Shown in pieces: positions 16,796-25,516 of a stretch of DNA of 64,000 nucleotides (its first letter is position 1; the number at the start of each line of letters is the position of its first letter). Under the pieces are notes generated by a model. That model was given only the letters and a program-made list of their open reading frames with translations. It was not told the origin of the DNA and did no database searches. The stretch is from the NCBI GenBank assembly GCA_947630765.1, contig CANRIX010000006.1, positions 38,959 to 102,958 of the forward strand, read 5' to 3'. The DNA is from an uncultured Clostridia bacterium (GTDB lineage: Bacteria > Bacillota > Clostridia > Oscillospirales > CAG-382). A program made the position numbers and the translations under genes.

Positions 16796-17566
16796 ATGAC
16801 GGCAAAACAACTGATGGACCTGCTCGTCGGGGAAAAGAACCTCGGCAAGCCGACGGTGGACACCTGCAAGCACGGCGACGAGAATCGCGAGCTCCGCAAG
16901 GTCGGGGTCTGCCTGACCGCGACGCCGGACGTGCTGCGTGCCGCCGCCGATTGGGGCGCGGACCTGCTGATCACCCACGAATGCACCTATTACGACCATT
17001 TCGATTCCCCCCGCCCCGACCCGATCACGGCGAAAAAGCGGGAATTGGTCGCGTCCTGCCCGTTCACGCTCTGGCGGTTCCACGATTTCATCCATTCCAA
17101 CGAGGGGCGGCCGGACGGCATCCACGTCGGGTTCCTCGAATCGCTCGGCGTCCCGTACCGCTACGACGGTTCCCGCTTCGCGGACCTCGCGGACGAAACC
17201 ACCCCGCGGGAATTGGCGAATCGCATTTCCGAAAAGCTCGGCGTCCCGCACCCCCGTATCGCGGGCGACCCGGACCTGCCGGTGCGCCGGATCGCGCTCT
17301 ACCTCGGGGCGTGCGGCAGCTCCTTCGACGCGTTCGCTTCGGACGACGCGCAGCTCGCCATCGCCGGGGAGCTCAGCGAATGGCGGGAGGTCGAACCGAT
17401 CCGCGACGCCGCCCAACTCGGCGTCCCGAAGGCGCTGCTCCTGCTCGGGCACGCCGCGTCCGAGGAACCGGGCATGGCGCTGCTCGCCGACGGCTTGCGG
17501 GCGCATTTCCCGGCGCTCGACGTGCGGTTCTTCCCGTGCGGCCCCATCGTGACCTACGCGGAATGA
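16796..17566 (+). CDS. Nif3-like dinuclear metal centre protein
   Basis: A 256-residue protein of the NIF3/YqfO family: cytoplasmic, hexameric, binding two metals. Supporting segments are the KQLMDLL start, VGVCLTATPDVLRAAADWGADLLITHECTYYD, the WRFHDFIHS region, VRRIALYLGACGS and a C-terminal DVRFFPCGPIVTYAE. The biochemical role of the family is unsettled. AAAGGAG lies about 8 nt before the ATG. Its stop overlaps the cca start by an ATGA tetranucleotide. Confidence 0.8.
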   Translation: MTAKQLMDLLVGEKNLGKPTVDTCKHGDENRELRKVGVCLTATPDVLRAAADWGADLLITHECTYYDHFDSPRPDPITAKKRELVASCPFTLWRFHDFIHSNEGRPDGIHVGFLESLGVPYRYDGSRFADLADETTPRELANRISEKLGVPHPRIAGDPDLPVRRIALYLGACGSSFDAFASDDAQLAIAGELSEWREVEPIRDAAQLGVPKALLLLGHAASEEPGMALLADGLRAHFPALDVRFFPCGPIVTYAE

Positions 17567-18894
17567 ACGGCTGGACGCTGCCCGCCGAGGTTTCGGACGC
17601 GCTGGACGCGCTGGAACGGGCGGGATTTGCCGCCTACCTCGCGGGCGGGTGCGTCCGCGACCTGCTGCGCGGCGTGCCCCCGCACGATTACGACCTGACG
17701 ACCGACGCGCTGCCGGAGCAGACGCGGGCTGTCTTTTCCGACCGCCGCGTCCTGCCGACCGGGCTGAAGCACGGCACGGTGACCCTGCTTGCCGACCCCT
17801 ACGCGCTGGAGATCACGACCTTCCGCACCGACGGGACCTATACCGACGGCCGCCGCCCAGACAGCGTGACCTTCACCCGCTCGATCGGGGAGGACCTGCG
17901 TCGGCGGGACTTCACGGTCAACGCGATGGCGTATTCCCCCGTGCGCGGGCTGGTCGACCCGTTCGGCGGGCGGGCGGACCTGCAAAAAAAGCTGCTGCGG
18001 TGCGTCGGTGACCCGTCCGAGCGCTTCCGCGAGGACGCGTTGCGGATCCTGCGCGGCGCACGGTTCGCGTCCTGCCTTGGGTTTTCGGTCGAACCGGCGA
18101 CCGCCCGCGCGATGGAAGCGCTGACCCCCCGGCTGTCGCTCGTGTCCGCCGAACGGATCACCGCCGAACTGCTGAAGCTGCTTTGCGGAGAGGACGTCGG
18201 GCGGGTGCTGGACGAATTTCGGGAGCTGTTCGCGTTCCTTTTGCCGGAATTGCGCCCCTGCTTCGGGTTTGACCAGCAGAACCGCCACCACTGCTTCGAC
18301 GTGTACACGCATATCTTTCGCGTGGTATCCGCCGTCCCCCCGGAACCGCTGCTGCGCGTCGCCGCCCTGTTCCACGACGTGGCGAAGCCCGCCTGCTTCG
18401 TCTTTCGGGACGGGCGCGGGCATTTCCCGGAGCACGCCGAACGCTCGGCGGAGATCGCGGGCGCGACCCTGCGCCGCTGGAGGACCGAAAAGCGTCTGCG
18501 CGAGGACGTCTGCACGCTCGTGCGGCTGCACGACCGCTGGCTCAAGCGCGAACCCGCTTCCGCCGCCCCGGAGCTGCTTGCGGAGGTCCCGCCGCACCTC
18601 GTCGACCCCCTGCTTTCCCTCATGGAAGCGGACGCGACCGCCAAAGCGGACCCGGATTCCGCCGTCGCGCAGGTTCGCGCCCTGCGGGACGCCGTCGCGG
18701 CGTTCTCCGCGTCGCACCCCTGCTTGACCTTGCATGACCTCGCCGTCAACGGCGACGACCTGCTTTCGCGCGGCTTCCCGCCCGGTCCCGCCGTCGGCGA
18801 CGAACTGCGCTCCCTGCTCGACCGCGTCCGCGCCGGCGACCTGCCGAACCACCGCGACGCCCTGCTTCACGCGTTAAAAAACCCCAAAAAATAA
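17563..18894 (+). CDS. cca: CCA tRNA nucleotidyltransferase
   Basis: A 443-residue class II nucleotidyltransferase that adds or repairs the 3' CCA of tRNAs. Motifs in order are GGCVRDLLRG, HDYDLTTDA (catalytic Asp pair), RRRDFTVNAMAYSP, RFREDALRILRGARF, and an HD domain with HHCFDVYTHIF and LFHDVAKP. The start is the ATG of an ATGA overlap with the nif3-like gene, so translation is coupled. The C-terminal HD region suggests added phosphohydrolase activity, as in some family members. Confidence 0.93.
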   Translation: MNGWTLPAEVSDALDALERAGFAAYLAGGCVRDLLRGVPPHDYDLTTDALPEQTRAVFSDRRVLPTGLKHGTVTLLADPYALEITTFRTDGTYTDGRRPDSVTFTRSIGEDLRRRDFTVNAMAYSPVRGLVDPFGGRADLQKKLLRCVGDPSERFREDALRILRGARFASCLGFSVEPATARAMEALTPRLSLVSAERITAELLKLLCGEDVGRVLDEFRELFAFLLPELRPCFGFDQQNRHHCFDVYTHIFRVVSAVPPEPLLRVAALFHDVAKPACFVFRDGRGHFPEHAERSAEIAGATLRRWRTEKRLREDVCTLVRLHDRWLKREPASAAPELLAEVPPHLVDPLLSLMEADATAKADPDSAVAQVRALRDAVAAFSASHPCLTLHDLAVNGDDLLSRGFPPGPAVGDELRSLLDRVRAGDLPNHRDALLHALKNPKK

Positions 18895-18914
18895 ATGAAA
18901 ACGAGGTTTTACAC

Positions 18915-19775
18915 ATGGCTTCCTTTGTCATTTTCACGGATTCTTCCGCCGACCTGCCGGACGAGTGGGTGGCGAAATACGACCTGCAAGTGATCAACCT
19001 GCACCTGATCGTCAGCGGCAAGGAGGAGGACGCCTCGGCGCTGGACGTCCACACGTTCTACGACCGCCTGCGGAACGGGGAGGTCGCGTCGACCGCCGCC
19101 GCGGGCATGGGCGAGTACGTCGAAAAGATGGAGCCGTTCCTGCGCGACGGGAACGACCTGCTCTACATCGGCTTTTCCGAAGCGCTCAGCGCGACCTTCC
19201 GCAACGGCGAGCTGGCGCTCAAGGAGCTTTCCGAGCGCTACCCGGAGCGCAAGCTGTTTGCGGTCAGCTCGCTTTGCGCGTCGACCGGGCACGGGCTTCT
19301 GGTCCTGCTTGCCGCGATGAAGCGGGCGGAGGGGCTGTCCATCGAGCAGGTTCGGGATTACACAGTCGAGACCGTCCCGCACCTCTGCCACTGGTTCACG
19401 GTCGACGACTTGATGTTCCTCAAGCGCGGCGGGCGCATCTCCGCGTCGACGGCGCTGGTCGGCACGATGCTGGGCATCAAGCCCATCCTGCACGTCGACG
19501 ACGAGGGGCGGCTCATCAACGTTTCCAAGGTGCGCGGTCGCAAAGCGTCGGTCAACGCCCTCTTCGAGAAGGTGCGCGAGACCGCGATCCGCCCGGAGAC
19601 GCAGCTCATGGCGATCTGCAACGGCGACTGCCCCGAGGAGGCTTCCGCCCTCGCCGAACGGTTGAAAACCGAGCTGTCGGTCCCCGAGGTCATCATCAGC
19701 CCGACCGGCGCGGTCATCGGCGCCCATTCCGGTCCCGGCACCCTCGCCGTGTTCTTCCTCGGCGAGCGTCGGTAA
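18915..19775 (+). CDS. DegV family fatty acid-binding protein
   Basis: A 286-residue two-domain protein. DegV/FakB proteins hold a fatty acid for phosphorylation by FakA during phospholipid synthesis. Family signatures are FVIFTDSSADLPDEW at the N-terminus, the STAAAGMGEY substrate loop, GFSEALSATFRNGELA, KRGGRISASTALVGTMLGIKPIL and a C-terminal GAHSGPGTLAVFF. No fakA is in the window. It follows cca by 20 nt and is closed by a terminator. Confidence 0.9.
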   Translation: MASFVIFTDSSADLPDEWVAKYDLQVINLHLIVSGKEEDASALDVHTFYDRLRNGEVASTAAAGMGEYVEKMEPFLRDGNDLLYIGFSEALSATFRNGELALKELSERYPERKLFAVSSLCASTGHGLLVLLAAMKRAEGLSIEQVRDYTVETVPHLCHWFTVDDLMFLKRGGRISASTALVGTMLGIKPILHVDDEGRLINVSKVRGRKASVNALFEKVRETAIRPETQLMAICNGDCPEEASALAERLKTELSVPEVIISPTGAVIGAHSGPGTLAVFFLGERR

Positions 19776-19797
19776 ACGGGCGCGAGCCTGAAAAAAG

Positions 19798-19839
19798 CGT
19801 CCCGACGGGGATCTTCCCGCCGGGACGTTCGTTTTTTTT
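19798..19839 (+). terminator. Intrinsic terminator after degV
   Basis: CGTCCCGACGGG-gatctt-CCCGCCGGGACG is a 12-bp stem with one mismatch, followed by a run of eight T. An upstream A-run could let it act in both directions. Confidence 0.9.
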
Positions 19840-19890
19840 GGTTTGCGGCGGGGAAGTCGTCCGGGGGACGACCCGCCGTGGTTTTTCGCG

Positions 19891-21213
19891 TCAAAACGGC
19901 GTGGCGTCCAGCGTTTCCGCGATGCCGTTGACCCGGTTTCGCCGTTCGTCCGGCTGCGCGGACAGCCAATCGGCGAGGCGGGCGTGGTACGGCGCTTCCG
20001 CGTCGGCGAGGAGTGCTGCGAGGGAGAGGTCGTCGAGCGTGGCGAACAGCGCGTGCAGTTCTTGCGTCGTCCAGAACGCGTCGACCAGCAGGTCGGCGAG
20101 GTCGCCGAGGGAGCGCACGGACTTGCGCACGGTTTCGGCGCGTTCCGCCGGGTTCCGCGCGAGCTCCAGCGAGCCGAGCAGTTCGCGGTAGTCCGCGTCC
20201 GCCATGCGCGCGGCGGTGTGGAAGCGTGCGCCGTGCGCGTCGCCGGTCCCGTCGGAAGCGAAGAACAGCGAGCGGAATACCGGCTCCGGGAGGGTTCCGC
20301 CGCAGAGCGTCCGCGCGACCGTCCGGGCGCAGGACAGGCCGTACTGCCGGAACGGATCGTTCGGGTCGTCCGGCAAGCCGAGCGACGCGATCAACCCCTC
20401 GCACACCTCGTCCGGCGACCGCCCCGGCGCAATCGCAAACAGGGCGTGCACGTCCGCATCGGAGAGGACGAGGGGATCCGCGCTCCCGCGCAGCATCCAC
20501 GCGCCGCAGGCGGCGGTCAGCACGCAGTAGAGCAGATTGACCGCCGTGTCCTGCCCGTCCGCACCGCAGCGGAACAGGACTTCCCGCACGTCCGACGGCG
20601 GAAAGAGCGCACAGAGGCGGTTCTCGAACCACAGCTTTTCCGCGTAGGCACGCGGATAGAACGGTCCGATTTCCGACCGCACTGGGGCGAAAAGCGGGTA
20701 GGACGGCAGGAATTTTCCGTCGTCGGCGGCGAATTCGAGGTCGTAGGCGTGGAAAAACGCGGGCAGATCCCGTTCGAGGACCTGGCGGTAGGCGATGCAG
20801 TCGGTTTCGACCTGCGTTTCCTGCGCGAGCCGGACGAGCTCCCGCGTCTCGCGCACCGCCCGTGCCGCTTCCGCCCGCCCCTTGCGATACTGCTCCCGCA
20901 GCGGGAGACGACGCAGGGCGAGAGCCGCTTCGTCCGCGTCGGGGCAGGTCTGCAGCCCCAATCCGACGAGGTAGACGACCGAGCGCAGGATCTCCTGCGC
21001 GTCCTCCTCCGGCACGGCGCAGGTCTCCCCGTCGGTCTTGCGCTGGATCAGCGAAGCGACCTGCTCCAGGCAGCCGACCTGCACGGCTTCCGCGTCCGCC
21101 CCGTCGAGCAGACCGGCGGAAACCCCCTCGGCGAGCAGGGTCTGCAGATAGTCCTCCCGGCGAAGCCTGCCTTCGTCGATGCGCAGGTGCTTCCTTATCT
21201 CCTTCTCCGGCAT
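19891..21213 (-). CDS. Uncharacterised protein, DUF6179-like
   Basis: A 440-residue, mostly helical soluble protein (MPEKEIRKHL start) with no signal peptide or membrane helix. From memory it resembles proteins labelled DUF6179 that sit beside DUF6323 genes in Clostridia; I cannot verify this here. ATG 21213 is chosen because it gives a 19-nt overlap with the upstream gene and ends the non-homologous, shadow-like extension. It is the last gene of a three-gene leftward operon after the amidohydrolase. No function can be inferred. Confidence 0.7.
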   Translation of the reverse strand: MPEKEIRKHLRIDEGRLRREDYLQTLLAEGVSAGLLDGADAEAVQVGCLEQVASLIQRKTDGETCAVPEEDAQEILRSVVYLVGLGLQTCPDADEAALALRRLPLREQYRKGRAEAARAVRETRELVRLAQETQVETDCIAYRQVLERDLPAFFHAYDLEFAADDGKFLPSYPLFAPVRSEIGPFYPRAYAEKLWFENRLCALFPPSDVREVLFRCGADGQDTAVNLLYCVLTAACGAWMLRGSADPLVLSDADVHALFAIAPGRSPDEVCEGLIASLGLPDDPNDPFRQYGLSCARTVARTLCGGTLPEPVFRSLFFASDGTGDAHGARFHTAARMADADYRELLGSLELARNPAERAETVRKSVRSLGDLADLLVDAFWTTQELHALFATLDDLSLAALLADAEAPYHARLADWLSAQPDERRNRVNGIAETLDATPF

Positions 21214-21713
21214 ATGCGATAGCTTCCCCCCCAATTCGTGTCGCCGTAGAGCTCGTCCTGCAGGTCGAGCGCGTCCGGGCGCTTGCCCTTGCGCATGGTG
21301 TCGATGAACCATTGCAGGGCGGTCCCGCCGAGCAGCTCGAGCGACCCCTGGCAGGGCTCGTCGTACCATTCCCGCAGGAATGCGATCAGTTCGTCGTCCG
21401 AATACTTCCCGAAGCTGACCCGACGGTAGGCGTAGTACACCTCGGCGATCTGGTTGATGGTCTCCGCGTAGGTCTGCGGGGCGAGGTAGGGCGAATCCCG
21501 GAATGCCCGCAGCAGCTTGCTCAGCACGCCGCCGCCGATCTCGACCAACCCGTTATCCCGCAGGGCGCGGGAGCGCGTCTCGACCAGATCGACCGCCTGC
21601 TCCTTCGTCAGGGTCAGCCCGTAGGCGAAGGTATCGTCGTTGCACCGCAGCACGTCCCGCACGGCGGACTCGGTCAGGAATTGCGGGCTGAACAGCTCCA
21701 GACCGCCCTTCAT
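21195..21713 (-). CDS. Uncharacterised protein, DUF6323-like
   Basis: A 172-residue soluble protein. The segments LTKEQAVDLVETRSRALRDN, EIGGGVLSKLLRAFRDSPYL, YAETINQIAEVYYAYRR and SDDELIAFLREWYDE resemble what I recall as DUF6323, usually next to a DUF6179 gene. The ATG overlaps the stop of the amidohydrolase by 4 nt (ATGA), so translation is coupled. Its 3' end overlaps the next gene by 19 nt. Function is unknown. Confidence 0.75.
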   Translation of the reverse strand: MKGGLELFSPQFLTESAVRDVLRCNDDTFAYGLTLTKEQAVDLVETRSRALRDNGLVEIGGGVLSKLLRAFRDSPYLAPQTYAETINQIAEVYYAYRRVSFGKYSDDELIAFLREWYDEPCQGSLELLGGTALQWFIDTMRKGKRPDALDLQDELYGDTNWGGSYRICRRRR

Positions 21714-22888
21714 CGGCACGCACCTTCCTCCAGATACCGCACGGCGCAGTGCGCGAGGATGGCGGCGCCGGCGGGGAGCGCGTCCTCGTTGAAGCGGACG
21801 TGCGGGTTGTGCGCGGAGTAGTCCCCGCGTTCGTCGGCAAAGCCCGCCGACAGGTAGAGCATGGTCGCCGGGACGCGCTCGGCGATGTTCGCGAAGTCCT
21901 CCGACGCGTTCGCCCGCATCCCCGGGATGGCACGCAGGTTCGGGACGCCGGCGCCGGGCAGGTAGGAGACCATCCGCTCGGTCCATTCCGCGTCGCAGAC
22001 CAGCGGCGGGACCTGCGAGAGCCATTCGAGGGTCTCTTCGGTTCGGTTCACCCGCGAAACGCCCTGCGCGACTTCGGCGATGCGGCGAACCAGCAGGTTC
22101 CGCGCGTCCGGGTCGTTCGTGCGCAGCGTACCCTCCAGCACCGCGACGTCCGGGATGATGTTCGGCGCGTCCCCGGCGGAAAAGCGTCCGACGGTCAGCA
22201 CGCAGGTCTTTTCCGGGTTCGCTTCGCGTGCGATCAGCCCTTCGAGCGCCGTGTAGACCTGCACGGCGGCGTGGATCGGGTCGACGGAGAGATTCGGATA
22301 CGCCCCGTGTCCGCCCTTGCCGCGCAGGGTGACGCGGAACCCGTCCACCGACGACATCATCACGCCGCCGGCGTTGTACAGCACGGTACCGAGCGGCAGC
22401 TTCCCCGGCGCGACGTGCAGGGCGAACGCACCGTCCACGCCGTCCAGCACGCCGTGCGACAGCATATCCCGGCTGCCCTCGAACGTCTCCTCCGCCGGCT
22501 GGAACATCAGCCGCACCCGACCGTTCAGCGACGGTTCGCACGCCTTGAGCAGCCGCGCGGCGGTCAGCAGCATGGCGGCGTGCAGGTCGTGTCCGCAGGC
22601 GTGCGCCTGCTTCCCGGTCGGGCAGGCGAATGCTTCGCCGCTCTCCTCCGGCATCGGCAGGGCATCCATATCCGCCCGCAGCAGCAGGGTCCTCCCGCCG
22701 TCCCTGCCGAGCTCCGCGGTCACGCCGTGTCCGCAGGGGACGGGGGAAAGCCCGTATTCCGCGAGTTTTCGCGTGATGTACGCGCACGAGCGGGGCATGT
22801 CCAGCCCGACTTCGGCGTTTTGGTGCAGGTAGCGGCGGTTTTCCCGCGTTTCCGCCTGCCATTCCAGCGCCTGACGATAGAACTCCAT
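21710..22888 (-). CDS. M20-family amidohydrolase (N-acyl amino acid or hippurate hydrolase type)
   Basis: A 392-residue metallo-aminoacylase or carboxypeptidase. Metal-site motifs are LRADMDALPMPEESG, HACGHDLHAAMLLTAARLL and MFQPAEE, followed by the dimerisation domain (GKGGHGAYPNLSVDP) and a C-terminal metal His region. It hydrolyses an acyl-amino acid amide bond in the cytoplasm; the substrate is not defined. ATG 22888 is chosen over the upstream ATG because GGAGG lies 7 nt before it. It has its own SigA promoter and heads the operon with the two DUF-like genes. Confidence 0.88.
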   Translation of the reverse strand: MEFYRQALEWQAETRENRRYLHQNAEVGLDMPRSCAYITRKLAEYGLSPVPCGHGVTAELGRDGGRTLLLRADMDALPMPEESGEAFACPTGKQAHACGHDLHAAMLLTAARLLKACEPSLNGRVRLMFQPAEETFEGSRDMLSHGVLDGVDGAFALHVAPGKLPLGTVLYNAGGVMMSSVDGFRVTLRGKGGHGAYPNLSVDPIHAAVQVYTALEGLIAREANPEKTCVLTVGRFSAGDAPNIIPDVAVLEGTLRTNDPDARNLLVRRIAEVAQGVSRVNRTEETLEWLSQVPPLVCDAEWTERMVSYLPGAGVPNLRAIPGMRANASEDFANIAERVPATMLYLSAGFADERGDYSAHNPHVRFNEDALPAGAAILAHCAVRYLEEGACR

Positions 22889-22938
22889 GGGGGTTCCTCC
22901 TTTTTTGCAATACTTCCCCATTATTTAGGGTGAAAAAT

Positions 22939-22967
22939 AGTTTACCATATCCCGCAGGGTTTGTCAA
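22939..22967 (-). promoter_or_regulatory. SigA-type promoter of the amidohydrolase operon
   Basis: Minus strand TTGACA (22967-22962), a 17-bp spacer and TAAACT (22944-22939), about 50 nt before the ATG. Confidence 0.85.
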
Positions 22968-23032
22968 TAGCCGAAACCGAACTTTTTGCGGAAATTTGCA
23001 GCTTTTTGCGCAGGGCGTTTTCGCGAAACCCC

Positions 23033-23061
23033 TTGCAATTTCCCGCCGCCTGTGCTACAAT
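23033..23061 (+). promoter_or_regulatory. SigA-type promoter of the GH27 gene
   Basis: TTGCAA (23033-23038), a 17-bp spacer and TACAAT (23056-23061), 32 nt before the ATG. Confidence 0.8.
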
Positions 23062-23093
23062 GAAAAAAAAGCGAAAAAGGAGATACAAACCCC

Positions 23094-24218
23094 ATGGAAC
23101 AACTTGCCGCACTTCCGCCGATGGGCTGGAATGCCTGGAACTACTTCGGATACAGCGACGTGAACGAAAAGGTCATTTACGAGACCGCCGACGCGATGAT
23201 CGCGCAGGGCTTCCGCGACGCGGGCTACAACTACGTCTGCGTCGACGACACCTGGATGGTCCGCGGACGCGACGAAAACGGCGACCTGCGCGTCAACGAG
23301 GAGCGATTCCCGTCCGGCATGAAGGCGCTCGGCGACTACCTGCACGAGCGCGGTCTGCGCTTCGGCATGTACGCCGGGGCGGGGGTGCTGACCTACGCGA
23401 ACATGGAGGGCAGTTACGGTCACGAGCGGCGGGACGCGCAGCTGTTCGCTTCGTGGGGGGTGGATCTGCTCAAGTACGATTTCGGCTACGTCGCCCCCGG
23501 CTGCGATATCCGCAACCTGTTCTGCCGGATGGGGCAGGCGCTCCGCGAAACCGGGCGGAACATCCTCTTTTCCGCCTGCTACGGCAAGGGGGACGTCACG
23601 GCCTGGATGCGGGCGGTCGGCTGCCGGATGTGGCGGCTGTGCGGCGATTTGGCGGACAGCTGGGAGTCCATTATGCGGGTCGCGAAGGTCGGCATGTCGG
23701 TCGGCTCGGTCGCGGGACCCTGCGGCTGGAACGATCTGGACATGATGGTCGTCGGGCTGAACGGACAGGGCTACGTCGGGAAAATCGGCGGCGGCTGCAC
23801 CCGCGACGAGTACCAGACGCATTTCGCGCTCTGGTGTATGCTCGCGTCCCCGCTCCTGATGGGGCACGACGTCCGAAACACGACGCCCGAAACGGCGGAG
23901 ATCCTGCTCAACCGCGAGCTCATCGCGATCAACCAGGATCCGCTCGGCGTGCAGGCGTCCTGCCTGCCGACCTGCAGCAACAACGACCTGATCCTCGCAA
24001 AGCCCCTCGCGAACGGCGACATCGCCTTCTGCATGGTCAACGATACCGACTACAATAAGAAGATGATCCTCTCCTGGCAGCCCTGCGGCTGGGAGGTGAA
24101 CGACCGCGTCAAGCTGCGGGACGTCCTTAAGCACGAGGACCTCGGCGAATTCACCTGCGGCACCTACGCGCAGGTCCCGCCGCACTGCTCGGTCGTCTAT
24201 CGGGCGACCCGCCTGTGA
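23094..24218 (+). CDS. Glycoside hydrolase family 27 alpha-galactosidase
   Basis: A 374-residue cytoplasmic enzyme without a signal peptide. GH27 hallmarks are PPMGWNAWNYFG at the N-terminus, YVCVDDTW, LKYDF with the likely nucleophile Asp129, and WRLCGDLADSW with the likely acid/base Asp185. GPCGWNDLDMMVVG and FALWCMLASPLLMGHDVR follow, then a C-terminal beta domain. It would release terminal alpha-galactose from imported oligosaccharides. It has its own promoter and no transporter alongside. Confidence 0.9.
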   Translation: MEQLAALPPMGWNAWNYFGYSDVNEKVIYETADAMIAQGFRDAGYNYVCVDDTWMVRGRDENGDLRVNEERFPSGMKALGDYLHERGLRFGMYAGAGVLTYANMEGSYGHERRDAQLFASWGVDLLKYDFGYVAPGCDIRNLFCRMGQALRETGRNILFSACYGKGDVTAWMRAVGCRMWRLCGDLADSWESIMRVAKVGMSVGSVAGPCGWNDLDMMVVGLNGQGYVGKIGGGCTRDEYQTHFALWCMLASPLLMGHDVRNTTPETAEILLNRELIAINQDPLGVQASCLPTCSNNDLILAKPLANGDIAFCMVNDTDYNKKMILSWQPCGWEVNDRVKLRDVLKHEDLGEFTCGTYAQVPPHCSVVYRATRL

Positions 24219-24257
24219 CGAAAACTAAGTTTTTTCTGAAAAAATTGCCGTTTTCCC

Positions 24258-24286
24258 TTGCAAACGCTCGGGAAATATGGTAAAAT
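24258..24286 (+). promoter_or_regulatory. SigA-type promoter of the beta-lactamase-like gene
   Basis: TTGCAA (24258-24263), a 17-bp spacer and TAAAAT (24281-24286), 72 nt before the ATG. Confidence 0.8.
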
Positions 24287-24358
24287 ACGGTTGCATTGCG
24301 TCGGAAGGACGTCCTGCCCGTGCGGGGCGTATCATTGGAAAGGAGTCGTCGGAGGATC

Positions 24359-25495
24359 ATGGTTCGGAAAGCGTTGGCGTTGCTTTTGGTTTTCGCGTTT
24401 GCCGCCTGCCTGCTCGCTTCCTGCGGGGGGGAGGAAGGAACGGCGTCGTCGTCCCTGTCGTCCTCGTCCGAAGGGACGCAGAGCGTTTCGTCCGTCGATT
24501 CGTCGTCGGAGATCACTGGGATCGAACTGCCGAGCGAAAGCTCGTCCGAGCCCGTCAGCGTTCCGCCGGTGGAATCCTCGGAAGAGACGTCCGAAGTCGT
24601 TTCCTACCCCGACCCGGTCTTCCCGGGCGGGGAGCTCGAGACCCCGGTCAACCCGGAGGACGACGCAAAGGTGCAAATCTATTCGCTTGCGCAGACGGAA
24701 ACCGATGCCCTGCTGACCTATGGCGACATCGACCCGGAGGACCCGGAAACGGCGGAAGCCCTGCAAACGATCCGGGACCTGCTCGACGGCTACAGCAAAC
24801 GCGTTTCCTTCTGCGCCTACGCGCTCGACGGCAGCCGTGCCATCACCTATAACTGCGAGGAAAAGTACTTCTCCGCCTGCACGGTCAAGGCGGGCTTCCT
24901 GCTCTACTGCTGCCTCGCGATCGAGCAGGGGCTCGCGTCGAAGGACGAAGTGATGTACTACCAGGAAAAGTATTACCACAAGGGCTCCGGCAAGATCAAG
25001 GATTCCCCCTACGGCACGCCGTACACCCTCGAATACCTGATCAAGGAGTGCCTGCGCATCAGCGACAACGTCGCCTACGAGATGCTCTCGGCGTATTTCG
25101 GGCATACCGGCTACAACGAGATGATCGACACGTTAGGGCTGGATCGCTTGCGCCTGGGCAGCTCGATCTGGAGCTACAACATGACCGCACGCGACCTCGC
25201 GATCATCTGGCGGGAGCTGTACTTCTATTTCCAAACGGACACGGACATGGCGAAGCTCTACTACAATTCCTGCACGAACACCCCGTTCAACTACGCGACC
25301 GTCTACCTGAAAGAGCGCTATTCCCACAAATCCGGCGACAATTTCGGGAAGAACGCGGTGTACAACGACGGCGCGATCGTCTGGGCGGACCGCCCGTACG
25401 TCATCGCGATCCTCAACGCGTCCGAGGGCGAGCCGGCGGACGAGGCGCTGGTCGGCAATATTGTCAAATGTATCAATGATTCTATCATGAAGTAA
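24359..25495 (+). CDS. Class A beta-lactamase-fold lipoprotein with Cys replacing the catalytic Ser
   Basis: A 378-residue lipoprotein (lipobox LLASC, then a Ser-rich stalk to about 75). The class A motifs are present in order and spacing: ACTVK (the SxxK box, with Cys174 where Ser is expected and Lys177 kept), SDN at 235-237, and KSG at 324-326. The distances (61 and 150 residues) fit the class A fold. Cys would abolish ordinary serine acylation or give thiol chemistry, so a penicillin-binding, cell-wall or pseudo-enzyme role is possible. ATG 24359 is preceded by GGAGG. It leads an operon with the NagB-like, RluA-like and membrane genes. Confidence 0.8.
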   Translation: MVRKALALLLVFAFAACLLASCGGEEGTASSSLSSSSEGTQSVSSVDSSSEITGIELPSESSSEPVSVPPVESSEETSEVVSYPDPVFPGGELETPVNPEDDAKVQIYSLAQTETDALLTYGDIDPEDPETAEALQTIRDLLDGYSKRVSFCAYALDGSRAITYNCEEKYFSACTVKAGFLLYCCLAIEQGLASKDEVMYYQEKYYHKGSGKIKDSPYGTPYTLEYLIKECLRISDNVAYEMLSAYFGHTGYNEMIDTLGLDRLRLGSSIWSYNMTARDLAIIWRELYFYFQTDTDMAKLYYNSCTNTPFNYATVYLKERYSHKSGDNFGKNAVYNDGAIVWADRPYVIAILNASEGEPADEALVGNIVKCINDSIMK

Positions 25496-25516
25496 GGTTA
25501 CGAAAGGAAAATGAAC

